From Oscillibacter valericigenes (lineage in GTDB: Bacteria > Bacillota > Clostridia > Oscillospirales > Oscillospiraceae): 64,000 nucleotides of DNA. The notes under the pieces were generated by a model. That model ran no database searches. It was not told where the DNA came from and saw nothing but the letters and a program-made list of their open reading frames with translations. The translations under genes and the position numbers were made by a program. The stretch covers positions 62,001 through 126,000 of the forward strand of contig NZ_JACSNX010000001.1 in assembly GCF_016902445.1 (NCBI RefSeq), in the 5' to 3' direction. The number at the start of each line of letters is the position of its first letter. Position 1 is the first letter of the stretch. Below, piece by piece: positions 9,163 through 16,979 of the stretch.

Positions 9163-10644
9163 TTATTTGGATTCAGCAGGCTCCTCGTCCTCTTTTTTCG
9201 CCGCCTTCTTGGTGGACTTCTTGGCGGGCTTCTTCTCCTCGCCGTCCTCCTCGGCCTTTTCCGCCTTCTTGCGGGTGGTCTTCTTGGCGGGCTTTTCCTC
9301 CGCGGGCTCCTCGCCCTCGGCGGTCTCCTCGGCCTTCTTGGAAGACTTCTTGGCGGTCTTCTTCTCGGGCTTGGCGGCGGTGGCACTGTCAGTCACCACA
9401 GCGATGGCCTTCTGGCTCTTCAGCTGGTCCTTCACCTGATCGGCATGGAGATACTTCTTCACGGTCTCCAGATCCATGCCGTACTGGTCGGCCATCTTCT
9501 GGAATTCGGCCTCCACCTCTTCATCGGTGGCGTCGATGTTCTCCTCCTTGATGATGGCGGCCATGGCCAGGTCCATGCGGACCTGCTTCAGAGCGGGTTC
9601 CTTTGCATCCTCGATCAGCTTGGCCTCGTCCATGCCGGTGGCCTTCATGTACTGGTCATACTGGATGCCCTGCTGGGCCAGCTGCATCTTGAAATTGTCC
9701 AGATACTGCCGGGCCTGGGCCTCCACCATGGCGTCGGGCACGTCGGCGGTGATGTTGTCCGCCACCTGCTCCATCAGAGCGTCCTCAAAGGCACGCTTGG
9801 CAGTCTCTTCCCGCTCAGCGGTGATCTTCTTCTTCAGGTCGGCCTTCAGGTCCTTCAGGGTGTCGAACTCGCTGACGTCCTTGGCGAACTCGTCGTCCAG
9901 AGCGGGGACTTCCTTCTCCTTCACCTCATGGACCTTCACCTTGAACACCACGGCCTTGCCGGCCAGGTCCTTGTGATAGTCCTCCGGGAAGGTGACATCC
10001 AGGTCTTTCTCGTCGCCGGCCTTCACGCCCACCAGCTGCTCTTCAAAGCCGGGGACAAAGGTGTGGGAACCCAGCTCCAGGCTGTAGTTCTCGCCCTTGC
10101 CGCCGTCAAAGGGCTTGCCATCCAGGAAGCCCTCGAAGTCGATGACCACGGTGTCGCCGTCCTTGGCCTCCCGTTCCACGCTCACCAGGCGGGTGTTCCG
10201 GTCGGTCAGGGTCTTCAGGCGCTCGTCCACGTCCGCGGCGGAGACCTTGACCTCCTCCTTGGGAGCGGACAGGCCCTTGTACTGGCCCAGGGTCACTTCG
10301 GGATACACGGGAGCGGTGGCCTTGAAGGTGAAGCCGTCCTTCGTCACCTGGCCCTCGATCTCCACGGTGGGATAGCCCACCACCTGGAGCTCCTGCTCCT
10401 TCACGGCGGCCTCATAGGCCTCGGGGAACGCAATATTCATGGCCTCTTCGAAAAACACCTCTGCGCCGTACATCCCCTCGATGATCTTCCGGGGGGCCTT
10501 GCCGGGGCGGAAGCCCGGTACGTTGATCTTCCGGCGCATCTTCTGATATGCCTTTTCGATGGCGGCCTCAAACTCCGCCGCACCGACCTCGATGGTCAGA
10601 ACGACCTGGCTCTTTTCGATCTTTTCGCAGCTTTTCACACTCAT
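9163..10644 (-). CDS. tig: Trigger factor with long lysine/glutamate-rich tail
   Basis: Ribosome-associated chaperone and peptidyl-prolyl isomerase binding nascent chains at the tunnel exit. The N-terminal ribosome-binding signature VPGFRPGKAPR appears near residue 42, the FKBP-type isomerase domain near 155-245 (GDTVVIDFEGFLDG, LVGVKAGDEKDL), then the helical C-domain with LDNFKMQLAQQG. The family is usually about 430 residues; this one is 493 because about 70 residues are added after residue 422, a low-complexity tail of KKTAKK, KPAKKTTRKK and EEPAEE blocks resembling histone-like tails. ATG 10644 has GGAGG ten bases ahead. First gene of the tig-clpP-clpX-lon-engB run. Confidence 0.95.
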   Translation of the reverse strand: MSVKSCEKIEKSQVVLTIEVGAAEFEAAIEKAYQKMRRKINVPGFRPGKAPRKIIEGMYGAEVFFEEAMNIAFPEAYEAAVKEQELQVVGYPTVEIEGQVTKDGFTFKATAPVYPEVTLGQYKGLSAPKEEVKVSAADVDERLKTLTDRNTRLVSVEREAKDGDTVVIDFEGFLDGKPFDGGKGENYSLELGSHTFVPGFEEQLVGVKAGDEKDLDVTFPEDYHKDLAGKAVVFKVKVHEVKEKEVPALDDEFAKDVSEFDTLKDLKADLKKKITAEREETAKRAFEDALMEQVADNITADVPDAMVEAQARQYLDNFKMQLAQQGIQYDQYMKATGMDEAKLIEDAKEPALKQVRMDLAMAAIIKEENIDATDEEVEAEFQKMADQYGMDLETVKKYLHADQVKDQLKSQKAIAVVTDSATAAKPEKKTAKKSSKKAEETAEGEEPAEEKPAKKTTRKKAEKAEEDGEEKKPAKKSTKKAAKKEDEEPAESK

Positions 10645-10734
10645 CTTGTCTTATCCTCCGTTCATCCCCGGTCATACGCCGGTGCGAAATGGTATTTTAC
10701 CATATAAAACACGAAAAAGCTATAGGTTTTTCCG

Positions 10735-11421
10735 TTATTCACAAATTTTTTTCGGGACAAAGCCCAGATAGTCGGCGGAGATCAGGGAAAATGTCGTCCC
10801 GTTCCGCTCCTCCTCCAGCCGCCGGCGGATGGCGTAGCCGTGAAGATGGCCGTAGCAGCACTGCTCCACCGGATAGGCCGCCAAGGTCCGCAGGATCTCC
10901 GGGCACTCGTAGCCCTGATACAGCGGCGGATAGTGGAGGAAGCAGAAGATGGGCCGTCCCTCCGCTGCCTTCAGTGACGCCTCCAGCCGCCCCACCTCCC
11001 GGTTCAGGACTTTGGCGTTGTGGGGCTTCTGGTCCTCCTCAAAAAACCAGCCCCGGGTGCCGCACAGGGCATAGTCTCCATACAGGGCACAGTTGTTGTG
11101 GAGAATATCCAGGGTGGTGAGTCCCTTCTCCGTGAAAAAGTTCTTCATCTTGGTGGCCGTGGACCACCAGTAGTCGTGGTTCCCCTTCACCAGGTACTTT
11201 TTACAGGGGAACTGGTCCAGGAAGCGGAAGTCCGCCTCCGCCTCGTTCAGGTCGATGCCCCAGGAGGTGTCTCCCGCCAGGACCAGAACATCGTCGGCGG
11301 TCAGCTGGCTCAGGGATTCCCCGATGCGTTCCGTGTAGTTCTCCCACGCGGGGCCGAACACCTCCATGGACTTGTCCGCTGTCAGGGAGAGGTGCAGGTC
11401 CCCGATGGCGTAGAGGGCCAT
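10735..11421 (-). CDS. Calcineurin-like metallophosphoesterase
   Basis: A 228-residue cytoplasmic metallo-dependent phosphatase/phosphodiesterase. The metal ligand motifs are complete and in order: GDLHL (residues 7-11), GDTSWG (about 50), GNHDYWW (about 81) and GHLHG near residue 195, with an additional HYPP motif. This is a one-domain protein with no signal peptide. The substrate cannot be read from the sequence; relatives are annotated only as phosphohydrolases. ATG 11421 follows AGGAGG by eight bases. It stands alone between tig and the paired repeats C/D. Confidence 0.85.
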   Translation of the reverse strand: MALYAIGDLHLSLTADKSMEVFGPAWENYTERIGESLSQLTADDVLVLAGDTSWGIDLNEAEADFRFLDQFPCKKYLVKGNHDYWWSTATKMKNFFTEKGLTTLDILHNNCALYGDYALCGTRGWFFEEDQKPHNAKVLNREVGRLEASLKAAEGRPIFCFLHYPPLYQGYECPEILRTLAAYPVEQCCYGHLHGYAIRRRLEEERNGTTFSLISADYLGFVPKKICE

Positions 11422-11446
11422 GCGGCACCCCTCCTTTCTTTTATTG

Positions 11447-11752
11447 GCATCCCAATGGGGGAGATGCGCCCCCCATTCTCTTTTTGGTCTTGCCCAAAAA
11501 GAGAATGCGCCGCGCCCGGTGGAAGAGAAAAAGGCGCTGGGCGCGCTCCGGTGCAGTAGCCCTCCGCGCGCGACGGGAGGCGGCGTATCGGTGCAAGCGC
11601 CGATTTTGCCTGGCCTTCGGGCACGCTATCCCCTTCTGCGAGGTCGATACTACCGTCCCGTGACGGATGGTGCCGACCTTGTCGGGGTGGTCGTCGCATT
11701 GACCAGCTTCTCTTTTCGCTGCCGCTGGCCGGTGGTTGATGGGGCTTCTGCA
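11447..11752 (+). repeat. Dispersed hairpin-rich intergenic repeat, copy C (subfamily II)
   Basis: Starts with hairpin 11474-11507 (CATTCTCTTTTTGG / CCAAAAAGAGAATG), followed by GCGCCGCGCCCGGTGGAAG, then GGGCACGCTATCC, CCGTCCCGTGACGG and TGCCGCTGGCC. It is the reverse complement of copy B. Copy D follows within about 30 bases in opposite orientation, so the C-D pair is bounded on both outer sides by the terminal hairpin. Frames such as 11441-11770 have no ribosome binding site. Confidence 0.78.
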
Positions 11753-11778
11753 ACGGGCCGATGAGGGCATCGGCCCCT

Positions 11779-12072
11779 ACGACCGCCCGGGGAGCGCGTA
11801 GCGAAGCGGAACGCGCGGAAAGAGGAGCTGGTCAGATGCGTCCTTGCAACCCGATACCGTCGGCACCCGCGCCGCGGGAATCAACTGTCAAGTCTCTGCG
11901 GCACCCCGCCGCGCCCGTCGGCCAGTCCTCGCAAACCCGCAAGCACCATCTCACGCCGACTCCCGTACAGCGCGGAGGCACGAAGGTGCCGGAGCGCGAC
12001 AAAAGGCGTTCTTTTCTTTTGGACCGTGCACGGCCCGTTTTCTTTTCGGCAAGACCAAATATGGGGCCCCCG
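11779..12072 (-). repeat. Dispersed hairpin-rich intergenic repeat, copy D (subfamily I)
   Basis: Reverse complement of copy A: GGAGCGCGTAGCGAAGCGG, then AATCAACTGTCAAG, CACCCCGCCGCGCCCG, the hairpin cassette GGAGGCACGAAGGTGCC, the GGACCGTGCACGGCCC block and a decayed terminal hairpin (TTTTCTTTTCGG / CCAAATAT). The remaining 170 bases before thrC contain only two small hairpins (GCCATCGGCATGGC; CCACCCAAACGGGTGG), the second a possible weak terminator for thrC. Confidence 0.78.
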
Positions 12073-12245
12073 CCGCGCCCTGCGCGGTGGGGAGAGGAGG
12101 AGCAAGGGAGCGGGTGCAGCTTTCGCCGCAGGCGGAAACGGAGCTGAGCGGACTTTGCGACGACGACAATGGGGGGTGCTTCTTCCCAGCCATCGGCATG
12201 GCTGTTTCCTCCACCCAAACGGGTGGCCCCCAGGCAAGCCCTGCC

Positions 12246-13733
12246 TTACTTCAAAAAGTCCAGCACCACGCCGTCCATGCCCGGCTTCTCGCAGGTCAGG
12301 TCGAACCGCCGGGCCTTGCCCTTCAGGGCCGCCAGGCGCCGGGGAATAGCCGTGCCGGTGACAGCGTGCAGCTGATCCAGCAGCTCCACACCGTCGCCCG
12401 CCGGCGTCTCGCCGATGGCCCGCAGCACGTGGTCGCAGAACTTGTAGGGAGAGGCGGTGGAGACGAACACCGTCACGGTCTCATCGCCGGTGGCCCGCCG
12501 GTACTGCTCCATGACGCTGGCCGCCACGGCGGTGTGGGTGTCGATCAGATAGCCGTCCTCCTTGTAATACTTGGCGATGGCGGCGGCGGTGCCGGCCTCG
12601 TCGCAGAAGCCGCCCCAGAACTGGTCCCGGATGGCCGCCTTGATGGCGTCGGACACCTCGTATTTCCCGGTCTTGGCCAGGGCGTCCATGTAGCCCTTCA
12701 CCTCCGCGTCGTTCTCGCCGGAGAGGTCGAACAGCAGCCGCTCCAGGTTGCTGGACACCAGGATGTCCATGGAGGGGCTCATGGTGGTGTGGAAGGGCCG
12801 GTTCTTGTCGTACACGCCAGTGCGGAGGAAGTCCGTCAGCACGTCGTTGCAGTTGGAGGCGCAGATCAGCTTGTGCACCGGCAGGCCCATGCGCCCCGCG
12901 TAGTAGGCCGCCAGGATGTCGCCGAAGTTGCCGGTGGGCACGCAGAAGTTGACCTTGTCACCCATGGTCAGCTTGCCGTCCCGGACCAGGTCGCAGTAGG
13001 CGGAGATATAATAGACCACCTGGGGCAGGATGCGGCCCCAGTTGATGGAGTTGGCGGAGGACAGGAAGTACCCCCGGTCCGCCAGGGTGGCCCGGATGGC
13101 CTCGTCGGAGAAAATGCGCTTCACGCCGGCCTGGGCGTCGTCAAAGTTGCCCACCACGGCGCAGACGCCGACGTTCTCGCCGTCCTGGGTGACCATCTGG
13201 GTCTCCTGGACCTTGGACACGCCGTCCTTGGGATAGAACACCAGGATCTTTGTCTGGGGCACGTCGGCAAAGCCCTCCATGGCGGCCTTGCCGGTGTCGC
13301 CGGAGGTGGCCACCAGGATGCACACCGTCTTGGCCTCCCCGGTCTTGCGGAGGGCGGCGGAGAGCAGCTGGGGCAGCATCTGCAGAGCCATGTCCTTGAA
13401 GGCGCTGGTGGGGCCGTGCCACAGCTCCAGGCAGTGGGTGGTGTCATCCACCGTGCGGACGGGGGCCACGGCGTCGGTGTCGAACTTCTCGGGGCCGTAG
13501 GCGCTCTCCGCAAAGGCCAGCAGCTCCTCATACGTGTAGTCGGTGAGATACAGGCCCATGACCTTCGCCGCCCGCTCCTGATACCGGGCGCTCACCAGAC
13601 TCTCCAAAAAGGCCCGGTCGATCTGCGGGATCTCACAGGGGGTCAGCAGGCCGCCATCCCGGCTCAGTCCCATCTTGATGGCCTCCGCGGCGTCCATGCG
13701 GACGGCGGCATCCCGTGTGCTGTAGTACTTCAT
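12246..13733 (-). CDS. thrC: Threonine synthase
   Basis: PLP enzyme converting O-phosphohomoserine to threonine. The 495-residue length fits the longer bacterial class. Motifs include the PLP lysine in SAFKDMALQM (about residue 110), SGDTGKAA, SSANSINWGRILPQ (phosphate cup) and VPTGNFGDILAAYYA. ATG 13733 is preceded by AAAAGGAG; the open frame runs much further upstream but that part overlaps yraN in another phase. It lies 29 bases after yraN, and no terminator separates them, so it may be read through from the rplS-yraN unit. Confidence 0.96.
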   Translation of the reverse strand: MKYYSTRDAAVRMDAAEAIKMGLSRDGGLLTPCEIPQIDRAFLESLVSARYQERAAKVMGLYLTDYTYEELLAFAESAYGPEKFDTDAVAPVRTVDDTTHCLELWHGPTSAFKDMALQMLPQLLSAALRKTGEAKTVCILVATSGDTGKAAMEGFADVPQTKILVFYPKDGVSKVQETQMVTQDGENVGVCAVVGNFDDAQAGVKRIFSDEAIRATLADRGYFLSSANSINWGRILPQVVYYISAYCDLVRDGKLTMGDKVNFCVPTGNFGDILAAYYAGRMGLPVHKLICASNCNDVLTDFLRTGVYDKNRPFHTTMSPSMDILVSSNLERLLFDLSGENDAEVKGYMDALAKTGKYEVSDAIKAAIRDQFWGGFCDEAGTAAAIAKYYKEDGYLIDTHTAVAASVMEQYRRATGDETVTVFVSTASPYKFCDHVLRAIGETPAGDGVELLDQLHAVTGTAIPRRLAALKGKARRFDLTCEKPGMDGVVLDFLK

Positions 13734-13762
13734 ATCTCTTCTCTCCTTTTCAGGCAGTCGAT

Positions 13763-14131
13763 TCACTCTGTAAACGCGTTCTCCAGATATTCCAGCCGGA
13801 GGAACCGGTGGTCCTGGTCGGTATAGACCTCCGCCACATCGAACCGGGCGGGAGCATCCTCCAGGCCGTGCTGGCTGAGATAGGCCTCCGCCGCGGTCCG
13901 GAGCCGCTCCCGCTTCCGGCGGTCCACCGCCTCCCGGGGCAGGCCCGCGAGATCTCCGCCGCGGAGCTTTACCTCCACAAAGCAGATGGTGCCGTCCCGG
14001 TCCCGGGCCACCAGATCCAGCTCTCCATACCGGCAGCGCCACTGGCTGGCCAGCAGCGCATAGCCCCGTTCCCGCAGGTATTGGGCCGTCACAGCCTCGC
14101 CCCGGTCGCCCAGGGCCTTGGTGGTGCTCAT
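13763..14131 (-). CDS. yraN: YraN family protein (UPF0102), endonuclease-like
   Basis: A 122-residue protein of the restriction-endonuclease-like fold: GDRGEAVTAQYLRERGY, then GELDLVARD and FVEVKLR, which give the E-x(n)-D-x(n)-ExK nuclease pattern. The in vivo role of the family is unresolved. Its ATG overlaps the rnhB stop (ATGA), indicating translational coupling. The gene follows rnhB as in many bacteria; thrC is next. Confidence 0.92.
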   Translation of the reverse strand: MSTTKALGDRGEAVTAQYLRERGYALLASQWRCRYGELDLVARDRDGTICFVEVKLRGGDLAGLPREAVDRRKRERLRTAAEAYLSQHGLEDAPARFDVAEVYTDQDHRFLRLEYLENAFTE

Positions 14132-14757
14132 GTCCGTTTGTCCTCCCACTTTTTCAGGAACGTCTGCCGATGGGCCGGACAGGGGCCGTACTGGTCCAGC
14201 ATGGCATAGTGGAGCTTCGTCCCGTAGCCCTTGTGGCGGGCGAACTGGTACTGGGGGTACTCCCGGTCCAGCACGTCGGTGACGTACCGGTCCCGGCTGA
14301 CCTTTGCCAGGATGGAGGCCGCCGCGATGGAGGCGCTCTTTCCATCTCCGCCCACCAGACACAGGTGGGGTGCCGTGATGGCCACGGCGCTGCCATGGTC
14401 CCGGTTGCCGTCGATGAGGCACAGGTCCGGCGGCACAGAGAGCCCGCCGATGGCCCGGTTCATGGCCAGCATCCTGGCGTTGAGGATGTCCATCTGGTCG
14501 ATCTCCTCCGCCGTCACAAAGGCGATGCTGTATGCCTCCGCCGCGGCGGTGATCTGGTCGAACAGCGCCTCCCGCTTCTTGGGCGTCAGCTTCTTGGAGT
14601 CGTTGAGACCGGGGAGATCGATCTCCCTCGGCAGGATGACGGCGGCGGCGTACACCGGCCCCGCCAGGGGCCCGGCCCCCGCCTCGTCCACGCCGCAGAG
14701 GGCGGTGCAGCCGTTGTTCCATTGTTGGCGCTCATAGGTCCAGAGGTCCATTTCCAT
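14128..14757 (-). CDS. rnhB: Ribonuclease HII
   Basis: Cleaves RNA-DNA hybrids and single embedded ribonucleotides. The N-terminus contains GVDEAGAGPLAGP, with the catalytic Asp-Glu pair, then LNDSKKLTPKKR, LCLIDGN and ASILAKVSRDR. The usual G-R-G motif, which contacts the ribonucleotide junction in RNase HII, reads G-A-G here (codon GCC for the Arg position). Start could be ATG 14757 or the ATG two codons later, which sits closer to the TAGGA site. Overlaps yraN by four bases and follows the two small zinc-ribbon genes. Identification is firm; the substitution is discussed as a finding. Confidence 0.95.
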   Translation of the reverse strand: MEMDLWTYERQQWNNGCTALCGVDEAGAGPLAGPVYAAAVILPREIDLPGLNDSKKLTPKKREALFDQITAAAEAYSIAFVTAEEIDQMDILNARMLAMNRAIGGLSVPPDLCLIDGNRDHGSAVAITAPHLCLVGGDGKSASIAAASILAKVSRDRYVTDVLDREYPQYQFARHKGYGTKLHYAMLDQYGPCPAHRQTFLKKWEDKRT

Positions 14758-14758
14758 C

Positions 14759-14995
14759 CTACCAATACTCCATGACGATCTTCTTACAGGAACGGCAGAC
14801 CCAGGCGGGAAGCCAGGTCCGATTGTAGCGGAACGTCATCGGTCCGTCCAGCACGATGCCGCCGTCCGCCTCGATGTTCCGCTTGGTATAAAACGTACGG
14901 AGGTCCTTCTCTCCCGGCATGAAAAAGAGCCCGATGCTGTTCTTGGTGATGATGTGGCCCTTTTCCATCTCGATCCCACAGACAGGACAGTTCAT
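14759..14995 (-). CDS. Small zinc-ribbon protein, paralogue 1 (DUF6487-like)
   Basis: A 78-residue protein with CPVCGIEMEKGHI at the N-terminus and VCRSCKKIVMEY at the C-terminus, two Cys-x2-Cys knuckles enclosing a small beta-rich middle. It resembles the DUF6487 family as I remember it; no function is known. ATG 14995 follows AAGGAGG by seven bases. Its neighbour at 15045-15281 has the same length and layout, so the two arose by tandem duplication. The pair is inserted between rbgA and rnhB in an otherwise conserved operon. Confidence 0.8.
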   Translation of the reverse strand: MNCPVCGIEMEKGHIITKNSIGLFFMPGEKDLRTFYTKRNIEADGGIVLDGPMTFRYNRTWLPAWVCRSCKKIVMEYW

Positions 14996-15044
14996 AGATG
15001 CCCCTCCTTGTAAATCGCGCTTCCCCGCTTTCCGCCAGGTGATC

Positions 15045-15281
15045 TCAATACTCCAGAAGGATCTTCTTACAGGCCCGGCAGACATAGCCGTGTACGGTCG
15101 CGCGATCGCTCCCCTGTATATGATGGGGGCCGTCAAAAACGATCCCGCCGCGCTGTTCCACGCTGCGCTTCGTATCCCAGACCCCCACTTTTCCGCCGGG
15201 CGGCAGGAAAAACAGGCCCCGCCCCAGCTGCGTATAGAGGATCCCCCGCTCCATCTCTTTCCCGCATGACGGGCAGTTCAT
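15045..15281 (-). CDS. Small zinc-ribbon protein, paralogue 2 (DUF6487-like)
   Basis: A 78-residue paralogue of the gene at 14759-14995: CPSCGKEMERGIL start, GGIVFDGPHHI middle, VCRACKKILLEY end, with the same four-cysteine pattern. ATG 15281 follows AGGGAGG by seven bases and lies 13 bases past the rbgA stop, so it is probably translated from the rplS-lepB-rbgA transcript. Role unknown. Confidence 0.8.
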   Translation of the reverse strand: MNCPSCGKEMERGILYTQLGRGLFFLPPGGKVGVWDTKRSVEQRGGIVFDGPHHIQGSDRATVHGYVCRACKKILLEY

Positions 15282-15294
15282 GGGCGCGCCTCCC

Positions 15295-16191
15295 TTATTC
15301 TGACGCCGTGGGCTGTTCTGTCCCTTCGGGCACTTCCAGTGTAAAGCGGCCCAGCTTGCCGGAGCGGTACTCGTCCAGCAGGATCTTGGCCATCCGCTCC
15401 GTGTCCACTTCCCCGCCGGAGATGAGGAAGCCCCGCTTTTTCCCGGCGGCCTCCAGCAGGCGGTAGCCCCAGGCCACGTCCTCCTCGCCATCCTCCCGCT
15501 CCGGCAGGGCGGGGAGCTTGTAGCCGGCCTTCAGGGCCTCCGGGTAGCTGGCGCCCAGGTACGCCATCAGGTGGCAGCCCAATGTCTCCACGTCCAGGAT
15601 CTCGTCCTTCACCGCGCCGGTGTAGGCCAGGTTCAGCCCCACGCTCTGGTCCTCGAACTTGGGCCAGAGGATGCCGGGGGTGTCCAGCAGTTCCAGCCCG
15701 CGGTCGATGGGCACCCACTGCTTGGCCCGGGTGACACCGGGCCGGTCCTCGGTCTTGGCGGTCTTGCGGCCGGCGATGCGGTTGATGAAGGTGGACTTGC
15801 CCACATTGGGCACCCCCAGGATCATCACCCGCACCACCCGGTTCTGGCCCTTTTCCGCGTAGGCGCGGAGCTTGTCCGCCAGCAGGGACCGCACGGCGGC
15901 GGCGAACTGTTTGGTGCCGCTGCCCGACTTGGCGTCGCACTCCAGCACCGCGTAGCCCTTGGAACGGAACCAAGCCGCCCATCGCCTCGTGGCCTCCGGG
16001 TCCGCCTGGTCCACCCGGTTCAGCACCACCAGCCGGGGCTTGCCCGCCGTCAGCTCGTCGATATCCGGGTTGCGGCTGGACACGGGGATGCGGGCGTCCA
16101 CGATCTCACACACCGCGTCAACATGTTTGATCTGTTCGGCGATCATGCGCCGGGTCTTGGTCATATGACCGGGATACCATTGAATGTTCAT
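15295..16191 (-). CDS. rbgA: Ribosome biogenesis GTPase RbgA (YlqF)
   Basis: Circularly permuted GTPase required for late 50S assembly. The G motifs occur in permuted order: G4 NRVD (about 58), G5 DAKSG, then G1 GVPNVGKST (about 128) and G3 DTPG (about 172), ending with the C-terminal RNA-binding ANTAR-like helical domain. The N-terminal NIQWYPGHMTK is diagnostic. The 298-residue length is normal. ATG 16191 has GAGGA upstream. Lies between lepB and rnhB as in Bacillus. Confidence 0.95.
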   Translation of the reverse strand: MNIQWYPGHMTKTRRMIAEQIKHVDAVCEIVDARIPVSSRNPDIDELTAGKPRLVVLNRVDQADPEATRRWAAWFRSKGYAVLECDAKSGSGTKQFAAAVRSLLADKLRAYAEKGQNRVVRVMILGVPNVGKSTFINRIAGRKTAKTEDRPGVTRAKQWVPIDRGLELLDTPGILWPKFEDQSVGLNLAYTGAVKDEILDVETLGCHLMAYLGASYPEALKAGYKLPALPEREDGEEDVAWGYRLLEAAGKKRGFLISGGEVDTERMAKILLDEYRSGKLGRFTLEVPEGTEQPTASE

Positions 16192-16276
16192 GCAAATTCC
16201 TCATTCCGCGGTGACCCGCGGCGTAAAACGGTCTGAAGGGTTTCCCGGCAAAGCGGCGCCGGGGGCCTGCGGGCAG

Positions 16277-16909
16277 TCAGCCGATCCTGTCGATCCCGCC
16301 GATGCGGCCGAAGTCCCGCTCCCCTGTGGTCTCGTCTGCCCCGGGAAACAGCAGGAACACCGCCCGTCCGATGACGTACCGGGTATCCACCGTGCCCAGG
16401 TCGCTGCTGCGGCTGTCGCTGGAGTGGTTGCGGTTGTCGCCCATAACGAAGATGGAGCCCTCCGGCACCGTCAGGGGGAACTCTGTTCCCTCCTCCACAT
16501 AGGTGGGCTCGTTAATATAGTCCTCCTCCAGCAATTCGCCGTCCACATAGACGGAGCCGGAGGCGAAGTCGATGTCCACCGTCTGCCCCTCTGTGGCGAT
16601 GACCCGCTTCACGATGGGCTCGGTCATGAAGGTATCCTTCCGCAGCACCACGATGTCGCCGTACTGATAGTCGTCATCCAGCAGGGAATTCAGCACCAGC
16701 AGCCGGTCCCCGTCCTGCAGGGTCGGCACCATGGAGTGGCCGTCCACCCCGATGAGCCGGACCACAAAGGTGAACAGCAGCACCACCGCCAGCACCGAGC
16801 AGACCAGCGCCTGGGTCCACTCGTACAGATCCCGGCCCTCCTCCTTTTTCCGGGAGGTCTCCTGTCCTGCCGGTTCCGTCTGCGCCTCCTGCGCTTTTTT
16901 CTTCCACAT
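16277..16909 (-). CDS. lepB: Type I signal peptidase (paralogue 1)
   Basis: Membrane serine protease that removes signal peptides from secreted proteins. After a charged, Gln/Glu-rich cytoplasmic stretch comes one membrane segment (about 33-52), then box B GHSMVPTL with the catalytic Ser, box D with the general-base Lys in IVKRVIATEGQ, and box E GDNRNHSSDSR. The 210-residue length fits the Gram-positive class with one anchor. The ribosome binding site GGAGG can pair with ACCTCC just upstream (see 16919-16968). Tandem with a second signal peptidase. Confidence 0.94.
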   Translation of the reverse strand: MWKKKAQEAQTEPAGQETSRKKEEGRDLYEWTQALVCSVLAVVLLFTFVVRLIGVDGHSMVPTLQDGDRLLVLNSLLDDDYQYGDIVVLRKDTFMTEPIVKRVIATEGQTVDIDFASGSVYVDGELLEEDYINEPTYVEEGTEFPLTVPEGSIFVMGDNRNHSSDSRSSDLGTVDTRYVIGRAVFLLFPGADETTGERDFGRIGGIDRIG

Positions 16910-16918
16910 CGTTCCAAA

Positions 16919-16968
16919 ACCTCCGTGGGCGCATCCGCCCTGTTGATGGTAAGCCCCCCGACGGAGGT
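16919..16968 (-). promoter_or_regulatory. Intergenic stem that can mask the lepB ribosome binding site
   Basis: Between the two signal peptidase genes, ACCTCCGT (16919-16926 on the plus strand) and ACGGAGGT (16961-16968) are exact inverted repeats. In the transcript the 3' arm of this stem contains the GGAGG of the downstream lepB. Pairing would bury the binding site, so the stem could lower or regulate translation; it may equally be a weak terminator because TTTT follows. Confidence 0.45.
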
Positions 16969-16979
16969 CTCCCTGTTCT

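Noticed and set aside
11441..12147. Open frames of 109-128 codons inside repeats C and D
   Set aside because: The frames differ between copies, are not preserved in A and B and have no ribosome binding sites; the repeat structure explains them.
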